A DNA stretch of 64,000 nt from Pseudomonas sp. Bc-h. Lineage in GTDB: Bacteria; Pseudomonadota; Gammaproteobacteria; Pseudomonadales; Pseudomonadaceae. The notes under the pieces are model-generated. The model was not told the DNA's origin. It worked only from the letters and a program-made list of their open reading frames with translations, and did no database searches. Below, piece by piece: positions 52,319 to 60,169 of the stretch. Position 1 is the first letter of the stretch, and each line of letters starts with the position of its first letter. The translations under genes were made by a program, and so were the position numbers. Where the stretch lies: NCBI RefSeq assembly GCF_002080045.1, contig NZ_MUIN01000007.1:440806-504805 (forward strand), written 5' to 3'.

Positions 52319-53047
52319 ATGCGTCCCGCACTGGAAATTCGCACTTACCAACGCGAGTCCCCTCATCACCATCACGCCTTCGCGCAACTGGTGATGCCGG
52401 TCGGCGGGCGGATGGAAATCGAAGTCGAGGGACGTGGCGCCTGTCTGGATCTGTCGCTGGCCGCCTGGGTGGCGCCAAACGCAACTCACGCGCAGGTCGC
52501 GGAAGACGCGAGTCGTTTTCTGGTTCTGGACTGCCCGAGCCATTGGCTGGGAGAAGCCGCGCTGGCCACGCTGGCGCAGCAAACCTATGTACCGATCAAC
52601 CCAACCGCTCGCCGTCTGATCGAGTTTGCCGACCTCGCGGGTCAACACGCGCTGACCGCTCACTCGACCCATCTGATCCCGCTGCTGCTCAGCACGTTGA
52701 GTACAAACGCGCTGCAACCCGCTGGGGGCATGGATGTGCTACTGGCCCGGCTTGAAGCTGATCCCGGCGCGGCGTGGAGTAACGAGGCCATGGCCCGTGT
52801 GGCGATCATGAGCGAGGGTCAATTGCATCGACGCTTCCTCGAACGCTTTGAGCAAACGCCGCAAGCCTGGCTGGCGAACCTGCGCATGCGCCATGCCCGT
52901 CGCTGGCTGGCCGACAGCAATCTTCCCGTTGTCGACATCGCCCTGCGGCTGGGCTTTTCCGATCAGGCCGCCCTGACCCGCGCCATGCGCCGCCTGTGCG
53001 ACACCACCCCCGCGGCCTGGCGCCGGAATGCTCGACGGTCCGGGTAA
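52319..53047 (+). CDS. AraC-family transcriptional regulator
   Basis: The 242-residue protein has an N-terminal cupin-like part ('SPHHHHAFAQLVMPVGGRMEI', a His-rich arm) and a C-terminal AraC HTH pair (~150-242: 'ARVAIMSEGQLHRRFLERFEQTP', 'VVDIALRLGFSDQAALTRAMRRL'). It resembles regulators of exporters. The DMT transporter gene begins 79 bases downstream on the same strand and is a plausible target or operon partner. No strong Shine-Dalgarno is seen. Confidence 0.88.
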   Translation: MRPALEIRTYQRESPHHHHAFAQLVMPVGGRMEIEVEGRGACLDLSLAAWVAPNATHAQVAEDASRFLVLDCPSHWLGEAALATLAQQTYVPINPTARRLIEFADLAGQHALTAHSTHLIPLLLSTLSTNALQPAGGMDVLLARLEADPGAAWSNEAMARVAIMSEGQLHRRFLERFEQTPQAWLANLRMRHARRWLADSNLPVVDIALRLGFSDQAALTRAMRRLCDTTPAAWRRNARRSG

Positions 53048-53126
53048 AGAAAACACCGGTCTGGAGCAATACCGCAGCGGGCCTAACCCCTCACACTGCC
53101 GCCACATGAATTGAAGCGGTGGCGAT

Positions 53127-54113
53127 GTGGCAAGCAATCAATCGTTGATCAAAGGCATCGGCTGCGGTATCGCGGCGGGCGTGTGCTGGGGCGTGATTTT
53201 CCTCGGGCCGGCGCTGACACCGGGGCTGTCGGGCACGGCCTTCGCGGTCCTGCGATTTCTCTGTTACGGGCTGTTTTCCGTGGTGCTGTTGCTGCCCCGC
53301 TGGCGCAGGGTCCGTTCGTCGCTGTGTCGCGAGGACTGGGTATCGCTGTTCTGGCTCAGCCTGATCGGCAACCTGCTGTATTACTCGCTGGTCGGCACCG
53401 GCGTTCAACTGGCGGGCGTGGCAACCACATCGCTCATCGTCGGTTTGATTCCGGTGCTTGTGGCGCTCGCCGGCCGCAGAGATGCCAACGCAGTGCCGAT
53501 GAGGCGGCTGGCTCCATCGCTGTGCTGCGCTGTGGCAGGCGTAGCGCTGATCAGCTTCCATGCGCTCGATCAGGACGAAGTTGCCGCTGGGATCAGCAGC
53601 AAATGGGGGCTGCTCTGCGCATTCGGCGCCCTGTTGAGCTGGAGCTGGTATGCGGTGCACAACGCTCGTCGGCTCGCTGTTACCGATGTTTCGGCCCACG
53701 ACTGGTCGCTGCTGACAGGCGTCATGACCGGCGCTCAATCGTTGCTCCTGGCCATCCCGCTAATCAGCTCGGGTTACCAACAGCTGAGCCCGCAGACCCT
53801 TGCCCACTTTTTGCTGATCGCTGCTGGCGTGGCACTGCTGGCCTCGGTGATCGGTGGGGTGTTCTGGAATCACGCCAGCCGCCTGCTGCCCCTGGCACTC
53901 AGCGGCCAGGTGCTGGTGATCGAAACCCTGGCCGCGTTGTTATTGGGGTTTCTCTGGGAGCGACGATTGCCGACGACCATCGAGATGACTGCAATCACCC
54001 TGCTGGTAATCGGCGTCGTCTGGTGCCTGCTCTGTCATCAGCGGCGCTCCCACAAGCCCCATCAAACCTTATCCAGCCTCGCCGGGAAACGCGCGACAAA
54101 GCAGGTGCCTTGA
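53127..54113 (+). CDS. EamA/DMT-superfamily transporter
   Basis: The 328-residue protein has ten hydrophobic segments in two EamA repeats, starting 'KGIGCGIAAGVCWGVIFLG' and ending 'AITLLVIGVVWCLLCHQRR' plus a basic cytoplasmic tail. It is probably a metabolite exporter. The start is GTG 53127, after GCGGTGG; an overlapping ATG is out of frame. Its last 52 bases overlap the 3' end of the converging sensor kinase gene. Confidence 0.86.
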   Translation: MASNQSLIKGIGCGIAAGVCWGVIFLGPALTPGLSGTAFAVLRFLCYGLFSVVLLLPRWRRVRSSLCREDWVSLFWLSLIGNLLYYSLVGTGVQLAGVATTSLIVGLIPVLVALAGRRDANAVPMRRLAPSLCCAVAGVALISFHALDQDEVAAGISSKWGLLCAFGALLSWSWYAVHNARRLAVTDVSAHDWSLLTGVMTGAQSLLLAIPLISSGYQQLSPQTLAHFLLIAAGVALLASVIGGVFWNHASRLLPLALSGQVLVIETLAALLLGFLWERRLPTTIEMTAITLLVIGVVWCLLCHQRRSHKPHQTLSSLAGKRATKQVP

Positions 54114-55258
54114 TCCGGCGACGAACTTGCCGAGAGCGTACCCTTGTGACCCTCCAGAATCTGCGACGCAATGTACAGCCCCAGGCCCAGCCCCTCGCCT
54201 CTTTGGCCACCTTCGGAGCGTTTGAACGGCTGGAAGAGCAAAGGCATCAGCGCCTCGGGAATGCATGCGCCCTGGTTCGCGACCGACAGCACGAATTCGT
54301 TGCCGTCGAGTTTCGCGGCAACCTCAATCGGATGCTCGCGCGCGCCGTGCCTCACCGCGTTGCCCAACAGATTCGAGAGCAACTGGCCGATGCGCGTCGG
54401 GTCGCAATAAATGCCCGAGGGAATATCCATGTTCTGATGAATCAGGATATCGGGCTCTGAGGCCTGAATTTCGGCCACCACCGAATCGAAAACACTTTGC
54501 AGATCGTCGACCACCGACCGTCTTACTGGAATGCCGCCTCCGAGCCTGCCACGGGCAAAATCCAGAACGTCTTCGATCAGGCTGCCCATGCGTTGCGAGC
54601 TTTTACGAATGGCACCGGCCAACCCGCGCTCGCGCCTGTCACCGAGCTTGGACTCAAGCAGATCCGCGCTCATCCGTATTGCGCTCAGCGGCGTACGCAG
54701 GTCATGGCCCAGCACAGCGATGAACTGCTCACGCAGGCGACCCGCTTCGGTGGCGTCGGCCAGCGCGTTCTCGGATTTTTCCAGATCGCCACGCAGATCC
54801 AGATGCATGGCGATCAACTGGGCAAACAGGCCGAGGGTCTTGAGTACGGCGTTCTCATCGAAATGCGCAGGCACTGTGTCGATGGCGCACAGGGTGCCAA
54901 AAAACTCGCCATTCCCAGTGATGATAGGAATCGAGGCGTAACTTTCGAGTTGATAGGTTTTGGGCGTGTGATGATTGGCGTACAGCGGATGTTCACTGGC
55001 GTGAGTGAAGATCACCGGTTGTCTGTCCTGGCGGATCTCATGACAGATCGTCGACTCCAGCACCAGTTCGCCCCCCGGCCTGAGGCCGAAATCGAGCGAG
55101 TCATCGACCGCCAGCGCCACCCAGTGCTCATCTGTGACCCGGGCAACGGCCGCAAAGCGCATGCCGGTCACGTGCTTGACCATGTTCAGAATGATCGGCA
55201 CCGCATCGATCCTGGCGACCGCTGCGATATCACTCGAAAAGATAGAGGTTTCAGGCAT
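54062..55258 (-). CDS. GAF-domain sensor histidine kinase
   Basis: The 398-residue kinase has an N-terminal GAF domain (~10-145, 'RFAAVARVTDEHWVALAV', 'SYASIPIITGNGEFFGTLCAID'), a phosphoacceptor His at residue 185 in 'VLGHDLRTPLSAIRMS', and an HATPase domain (~285-395, 'GEGLGLGLYIASQILEGHKG'). No membrane helix is seen, so it senses a cytoplasmic ligand or light/redox signal. ATG 55258 follows GGCGAG. There is no receiver domain and no adjacent response regulator, so the partner lies elsewhere. Confidence 0.9.
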   Translation of the reverse strand: MPETSIFSSDIAAVARIDAVPIILNMVKHVTGMRFAAVARVTDEHWVALAVDDSLDFGLRPGGELVLESTICHEIRQDRQPVIFTHASEHPLYANHHTPKTYQLESYASIPIITGNGEFFGTLCAIDTVPAHFDENAVLKTLGLFAQLIAMHLDLRGDLEKSENALADATEAGRLREQFIAVLGHDLRTPLSAIRMSADLLESKLGDRRERGLAGAIRKSSQRMGSLIEDVLDFARGRLGGGIPVRRSVVDDLQSVFDSVVAEIQASEPDILIHQNMDIPSGIYCDPTRIGQLLSNLLGNAVRHGAREHPIEVAAKLDGNEFVLSVANQGACIPEALMPLLFQPFKRSEGGQRGEGLGLGLYIASQILEGHKGTLSASSSPDQGTCFVARFPARLDKV

Positions 55259-55393
55259 CACGCTCGCCATGGATAGATAGGTGGATCGTGAGCAGGGTGT
55301 CCGCCAACGTATGCTGGCGAATCTTAACCTAACGCTGGAAAAACCTGTGGCCAGATACGGCCATTCGCCAGCGGTTTCAGCTCGCAATGACTG

Positions 55394-56308
55394 TCAGGCG
55401 ACGACCGGCGCGTGCTTTGCCATCAACTCGACCACCCAATCGATGAACACACGCAACTTGATGCTGATATGCCGGTTGGGGGGAAACGCCACGTACATCG
55501 GCATCGATTCCAGGCACCAATCTTCGAACAACGGCACCAGCGCCCCGCTCGCCTGCGATTTGCTGGCCATGTAGTGCGGCAGCCACAGTATCCCAAGGCC
55601 CGCCAGCCCCGCCTCCAGATAGGCATTGCCGTCATCCACCGCCAATACGTAGCGGCCTTGTGTCTGAACCGTCTCGCCATCGCGCTGCATCACCATGGGG
55701 AACAGCTTGCCGGTGCGCGCCCAGCGATAGCCGACGATGCGGTGATGAGTGTCTTCAAGCTCCCGAGGATGCGCAGGCACCCCTACTCTGTTCAGATAGT
55801 CCGGGGCGGCATACACCCCCAGTCGCAGGTCGCCAATGTGACGTGCCATCAGCGATTGATCGGTCAACTCGCCGCCGCGCACCACGCAATCGACGTTCTC
55901 ACCGATCATGTCGACCATGCGGTCGCTCACCCCAAGGTCGATCTGGATGTCCGGGTATCTGGTGTAAAAATCCGGCAATGCGGGGATCAGTATCGTGCGT
56001 GCGAACGGGCTTGGGACGTCAACCCGCAACCGACCTCTGGGCAGGGTGGAAGCGCTGGAAAGACTGGTCTCGGCATCATCCACATCAGCCAGCACGCGGA
56101 CCGCACGTTCGTAGTAAACGGCGCCGTCGGCGGTGACGTTGACCTTGCGTGTGGTGCGATTGAGCAACTTCACCCGCAAGCGCGCTTCCAGCTGCTGAAT
56201 AAGCTGGGTCACGCTGGTCTTGCTCATGTGCAGGGTTTCGGCGGCCTTGGTGAAACTGCCGCTTTCCACCACACGAACGAATGCCTGCATCGCGTCGAAA
56301 CGGTCCAT
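55394..56308 (-). CDS. LysR-family transcriptional regulator, CrgA-like
   Basis: The 304-residue LysR starts 'MDRFDAMQAFVRVVESGSF' and has its HTH in residues 1-60 and an effector domain of the CrgA-like group ('RHISIKLRVFIDWVVELM' end). ATG 56308 follows GGAG by 5 bases. It is divergent from the RidA-like gene. The 143-bp gap contains TGTTTG-N7-CAAACA (56333-56351) near its own start and a hairpin near ridA. Confidence 0.92.
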   Translation of the reverse strand: MDRFDAMQAFVRVVESGSFTKAAETLHMSKTSVTQLIQQLEARLRVKLLNRTTRKVNVTADGAVYYERAVRVLADVDDAETSLSSASTLPRGRLRVDVPSPFARTILIPALPDFYTRYPDIQIDLGVSDRMVDMIGENVDCVVRGGELTDQSLMARHIGDLRLGVYAAPDYLNRVGVPAHPRELEDTHHRIVGYRWARTGKLFPMVMQRDGETVQTQGRYVLAVDDGNAYLEAGLAGLGILWLPHYMASKSQASGALVPLFEDWCLESMPMYVAFPPNRHISIKLRVFIDWVVELMAKHAPVVA

Positions 56309-56374
56309 CGCCACTCCAGAAAGTCATGGGATTGTTTGGGTTTTACAAACAGTCCTGAACAAGGTTGCTGGTTT

Positions 56375-56430
56375 ATCGCAGCGGCGCAAGCCCCGTACAG
56401 TCACTTCATCGTTAATGACGGGGCTGCGAT
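56375..56430 (+). promoter_or_regulatory. Structured leader before the RidA-like gene
   Basis: AGCCCCGT (56389-56396) can pair with ACGGGGCT (56418-56425), and ATCGCAGC (56375-56382) with GCTGCGAT (56423-56430). The two 3' arms share GCT, so the pairings either compete or stack across a bulge. It ends 21 bases before the start codon. Confidence 0.45.
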
Positions 56431-56451
56431 ACCCCACTGATGGAGGTTCAC

Positions 56452-56856
56452 ATGACGGTTCGCGATGTTGTTTTCCCACCTGGACGCCATGCGCTGTATG
56501 AGCGCAATCGCTATTCACCGGCCATCAAATCCGACGGTTTCCTGTTCGTTTCGGGGCAAGTCGGCAGCCGCGAGGACGGTTCCCCCGAGCCGGAGCTGCA
56601 AGCTCAGGTGCGGCTGGCGTTCAACAATCTGAATGCGATCCTGAACGCCGCCGGCTGCACCTTCGATGACGTGGTTGACGTCACCGTGTTCATGGTCGAC
56701 CCGCAAGCGACGTTCGAACGTATCTGGGAGGTCGTGCCCGAGTTCTGGGGTGAAGCCCCACACCCGACGATCACTGCGGTCGGGGTCACCTGGCTTTATG
56801 GTTTCGATTTCGAGATCAAGGTGATTGCAAAATTGCCGAAGGATCCCGCTGGCTGA
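56452..56856 (+). CDS. RidA/YjgF-family protein without the canonical active-site Arg
   Basis: The 134-residue protein has the RidA fold: 'GFLFVSGQVGSREDGSPEPE' (residues ~27-45), 'QVRLAFNNLNAILNAAGCTFDDV', and a final 'DFEIKVIAKLP'. True RidA hydrolyses 2-aminoacrylate-type imines using an Arg in a P-x-R motif, but the equivalent place here reads 'APHPTITAVGV', with no Arg. It is therefore probably a non-deaminase Rid subgroup. GGAGG precedes ATG 56452. The divergent LysR gene is the likely regulator. Confidence 0.87.
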   Translation: MTVRDVVFPPGRHALYERNRYSPAIKSDGFLFVSGQVGSREDGSPEPELQAQVRLAFNNLNAILNAAGCTFDDVVDVTVFMVDPQATFERIWEVVPEFWGEAPHPTITAVGVTWLYGFDFEIKVIAKLPKDPAG

Positions 56857-56880
56857 TCGCAGATAACCGCCCGTGCTTTT

Positions 56881-57576
56881 TCAGGCCGGCTGATCGAAGG
56901 TTCCGGGGCTGTTCGGTGTAGCTTTCCAGTCAGGTGAGCGTTCGCGTCTGGCGCTTTTGAGAGCAAGCTGAACAGCCGCCTCATTGAAATCGGCGACATA
57001 CACTGGCGATCCGGGCTGTTGCCGCCACGACTCGCTCAATGGCCCTGCATCCACGGCGTCGAAGCCCATCTGGTCGACGAGGCCGAACACAACAGCCTTG
57101 GCCCGCGCATCGTCACCTGAAACAGGCAAGGCCACCCGGTCACCAGCCCCCTGAGGGCGCGCCATCTGATCCAGATGAGCGGCATAGATGTTATTGAACA
57201 CTTTGATGATCGGGCGCTTGAGATGCCGTGCGACCCAGACACTTTCCAGCATGCCCTCTTCGATCTGGGCGATCTTGCCGTCGCGATGACGCGGGTAATA
57301 ATTGCCAGTGTCGATGACGATGGCATCGGCTCGTGCACTCTCCAGCAGCCCCTCAGGCAAGGTCGGCACCCTGCATTGAGGCACGCTGACCACGATCACA
57401 TCGGCATCCGCCAGATGCTCGCCCGCGCTGCAGGCGTGGGCGCCGACCTCACTGGCGAATTCGGCCAGCGTCTGGGCGCCCCGCGAGTTACTGATGTAAA
57501 CCGTGTGTCCGTGCCGGGCCCAGCCACGAGCCAGCAATTTGCCGATGTGGCCGGTACCGATGATGTTGATGTTCAT
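56881..57576 (-). CDS. NADP-binding oxidoreductase, F420-dependent NADP reductase-like
   Basis: The 231-residue protein has a Rossmann NADP site 'MNINIIGTGHIGKLLARGW' with 'ISNSRG' after beta-2 (phosphate recognition) and the 'VIDTGNYYPRHRDGKI' and 'IKVFNNIYAAHL' segments of the F420_oxidored superfamily. Pseudomonas generally lacks F420, so an NADP-linked role on another substrate is likely. GAGGAG lies upstream. Its ATG overlaps the TGA of the truncated SDR gene (ATGA), so it is translationally coupled to a broken gene. Confidence 0.88.
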   Translation of the reverse strand: MNINIIGTGHIGKLLARGWARHGHTVYISNSRGAQTLAEFASEVGAHACSAGEHLADADVIVVSVPQCRVPTLPEGLLESARADAIVIDTGNYYPRHRDGKIAQIEEGMLESVWVARHLKRPIIKVFNNIYAAHLDQMARPQGAGDRVALPVSGDDARAKAVVFGLVDQMGFDAVDAGPLSESWRQQPGSPVYVADFNEAAVQLALKSARRERSPDWKATPNSPGTFDQPA

Positions 57577-57941
57577 GACATGACTCTCCTCAAGCGGATT
57601 TCGGCGAGGCGCAACCATTCATCGGCGCCCTCGAAGTGAACGTGCGAGAGGATAGTCAGGCGGGTATGACAATGCACACGGGTGTCGAGCCTGCCAAATT
57701 CGGCGATGGTCTGGGCAATCACCCCGCTGGCCTCGGCGGCACGCGTAATATCCGCCGCGATGACCTTCGCGGCGCCTCCTCCATCACGGATTTCTTCGGC
57801 GAGAACTTCCAGTCGATTGGCGCGCCGCGCGACCAGCACCACCCGCGCCCCGGAGGCAGCGAGACGCTTGGCCGTCGCCTGACCGATGCCACTGGAGGCG
57901 CCGGTGATGATCGCCACGCTGTGTTCAAGATGTTTACTCAT
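57573..57941 (-). pseudogene. Truncated short-chain dehydrogenase with an unrelated tail
   Basis: Residues 1-86 are the start of a classical SDR: 'VAIITGASSGIGQATAKRL' (TGxxxGIG) and 'DITRAAEASGVIAQTIAEFG'. Immediately after 'FGRLD', where 'VLVNNAG' is expected, the sequence changes to 36 residues (TRVHCHTRLTILSHVHFEGA and on) with no SDR character, and the frame ends. The NNAG motif, the catalytic Ser-Tyr-Lys and about 150 residues are missing. GGGAG precedes the ATG. An internal deletion joining SDR codons to another sequence is the simplest reading. Confidence 0.8.
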
Positions 57942-58109
57942 GAGAACTCACTCCCGACGCCCGAGGGGCTCTTTGACAATGGTTGGAAACGAGCAGCGAT
58001 GACGCTGTTCGATGTCCGAAGATTGTCGACATGAGCACTGAAAGGAAGTGACCCTGAACCTGTCGGTTGATTGCCCGTTTCTCTTGTATTCAAGAGCACT
58101 GCCCGGCGG

Positions 58110-59048
58110 CTACCGAGACTCGGCCACCCGGTGCTGGTTGATATCGCGCATCGGGGGCGCCCCGAAGATGCGCTTGTATTCACGGTTGAATTGCGTGGCG
58201 CTTTCATAGCCGACGCGCAGTGCCGCGGTCGCCGCATCGACCTCCTCACCCAGCAGAATTCGCCGCGCCTCGTGCAGACGCAAGTGTTTCTGATACTGCA
58301 GCGGGCTCATCGCGGTCATCGCCCTGAAATGATGATGCAGGGTCGAGACCCCCATATTGGCCAGTGCCGCCAGTTCGTCGATGCGCAACGGTTGCGTGTA
58401 GTTTTCCCGCAGCCAGGCGATGGCTCTGGCCGTGCGCTGGCTTTGGGTGCCGGTCATGATCGTCTCGCGAAAACGCCGCCCGGCCGAACTGGTGAGGATG
58501 CGATAGAGGATTTCCCGTTGTATCAGCGGGCCGACGTGTATCAGATCCTGAGGTTTGTCGAGCAGCCTGATCAGCCTCGCGACCGCATCGAACAATTCCA
58601 CCGTCGCCGGCCCCGTCGCCATCGCGGCACCTTTGGCCGGGGTCGCCGGACTTTGGGAATCGACGTCGGCCATCACTTGCCGGGCCATCTGCAGGTCCAG
58701 ACGCATCAGGAGGGAGAGATAAGAGGCCTCGGGACTCGCTTCCAGGACTTCGGTCACCGTCGGCAGATTGACCGCCGTCAGCAAGAAGCGCGACTCGTCG
58801 TAGATGTACGTCGTCCCCCTGAGCTGTACGCGCTTGCGCCCGCGAATGATCATCCCCAGGCTGGGCTCGTAGAGGTAGGACGTAGGCTTGGTCGGCTGGC
58901 AGACCTGAGCGAAACTGAGCCCCGGCAACGACGACATGCGCTCGATTTCGTCGCCTAAAAACGCTTGAACGTGTTGCGCCAGTTCAGCTCGAATCGACGC
59001 GGTTTCATCGCGACGCAGACGATCCGCCTCGTTGAGTTCAAAAATCAT
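58110..59048 (-). CDS. AraC-family regulator with AraC_N sensor domain
   Basis: The 312-residue protein has an N-terminal AraC_N domain (~30-190, 'SYLYEPSLGMIIRGRKRVQL', 'FLLTAVNLPTVTEV') and a C-terminal HTH pair (~205-300, 'LAALANMGVSTLHHHFRAMTAMSP', 'AATAALRVGYESATQFNREYKRIFG'). AGGGGC lies 6-10 bases before the ATG. It lies 168 bases upstream of the truncated SDR gene on the same strand. This subfamily often controls SDR or aldo-keto reductase genes, so the broken operon may be its old target. Confidence 0.92.
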   Translation of the reverse strand: MIFELNEADRLRRDETASIRAELAQHVQAFLGDEIERMSSLPGLSFAQVCQPTKPTSYLYEPSLGMIIRGRKRVQLRGTTYIYDESRFLLTAVNLPTVTEVLEASPEASYLSLLMRLDLQMARQVMADVDSQSPATPAKGAAMATGPATVELFDAVARLIRLLDKPQDLIHVGPLIQREILYRILTSSAGRRFRETIMTGTQSQRTARAIAWLRENYTQPLRIDELAALANMGVSTLHHHFRAMTAMSPLQYQKHLRLHEARRILLGEEVDAATAALRVGYESATQFNREYKRIFGAPPMRDINQHRVAESR

Positions 59049-59128
59049 GATGGCCCCTGATCTTCGGATTCAACAAGTATGACCAACCCGTTCGGGCGGT
59101 TTAACCTTTTGTGCGACGAACGAGCGAA

Positions 59129-59677
59129 TCAGGCAAGCGCTTCAGAGGATCCGTCAATGCAACGCGTCGATCTGTACACCAGACTCGCCGCCTGCCCCGG
59201 CACATCATCCAGGGTACCGATGCGCTGCATGCCGACCTTCTCCAGCACCCGGATCGACGCGTAATGCAGGGGCCGGACCACGGCGTAGATTTCCGGCACC
59301 TGCAGCTCGGCGAAACCGTAGTCCAGCGCCGCCTGGCTGAGCTCGGTGGCGTAACCCTGCCCCCAGGCCTGCACGCCAAAGCGGTAGCCCAGGTTCAGCC
59401 GCTCCACGTGCAGGTATTTGCGCGCATCGATCCCGCCAAAGCCGATGATCTCCTCGGGCGCCTCGCGGGTGGCGATCGCCCACTGTCCGTAACCTTTGTG
59501 CTGCCAGTGAGTCAGCCACCCCTCAAGCAGCGAGTGCGCCTGATCGATGTCCGTCAACGGGCCTGACGGATTGAACTGATGGGTCGCTGGATCGCCATAG
59601 ATGGCGAACAGGCGTTGCACATCGTCGAAGCTGGGCGCCCTTAAGACCAGACGCGCTGTGGTTCGTGGCGTCGCCAT
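59129..59677 (-). CDS. RimJ/RimL-type GNAT acetyltransferase
   Basis: The 182-residue GNAT starts 'TPRTTARLVLRAPSFDDVQRLF', the RimJ/RimL-like opening, and has 'LGYRFGVQAWGQGYATELSQ' (CoA loop WGQGYA) and 'HYASIRVLEKVGMQRI'. It may modify proteins or small molecules. CAGGAG lies 5 bases before the ATG. It is the last well-supported gene before an AT-rich gap. Confidence 0.9.
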   Translation of the reverse strand: MATPRTTARLVLRAPSFDDVQRLFAIYGDPATHQFNPSGPLTDIDQAHSLLEGWLTHWQHKGYGQWAIATREAPEEIIGFGGIDARKYLHVERLNLGYRFGVQAWGQGYATELSQAALDYGFAELQVPEIYAVVRPLHYASIRVLEKVGMQRIGTLDDVPGQAASLVYRSTRCIDGSSEALA

Positions 59678-60169
59678 GACTGCTCCTGAAAATGGACAGG
59701 CTCAAAGCATGCACTCTAGCGTCTGTCGGTGGATTGGCACAGGGCACGATTCGTTGCTTGCTGAGAAATCTACTGATTCCAAAGCTGGGGATTAACGCTG
59801 TTTTCATTGCGTCTCGGGGGAAGGACATACAAATCAGTAGAGGCAACATAAATGCTCGACGCACGTACTCGTATAAGGAGAACAAGTATCCCAAGGGATA
59901 TGAAGTCCATATCTCAACACGGCTCAAACTCAGAGCAGTGGGAGGAGCGCGAGGTGAGTGTCAGAAATGACTTGCCACATTACAAGTGGCGAGATGGTTC
60001 CAAAGATGTTGGACATATTTTCTTCAAGGATTGATCACCTTTATAGAACGGGCGATGGAACACCTTGTTTTTTGGGAGAACCCTGGAGACTAGATAAATA
60101 CTTTTAGGCCTGAGAGGGATGCGCTAAGAAGCTTTGACCGTAATAGCACATCCCAAATCACAACCCCGA
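59678..60169. other. AT-rich intergenic stretch with possible frameshifted gene remnant
   Basis: These 492 bases are visibly more AT-rich than the flanking genes. On the plus strand, frame 1 reads coherent polar protein up to about 59930 ('RRTYSYKENKYPKGYEVHIS') and frame 2 continues to a stop at 60034 ('RNDLPHYKWRDGSKDVGHIF'). This suggests one former reading frame broken by a single shift. It has no clear start and no recognised family. A Trp/Lys/Gly-rich C-terminus of this kind could come from a toxin domain, but that is conjecture. Confidence 0.4.

Noticed and set aside
53111..54460. A 449-codon plus-strand frame overlapping the DMT transporter and running into the sensor kinase
   Set aside because: It is out of frame with the transporter, is Arg/Gly-rich without membrane segments, and crosses into antisense of the kinase.
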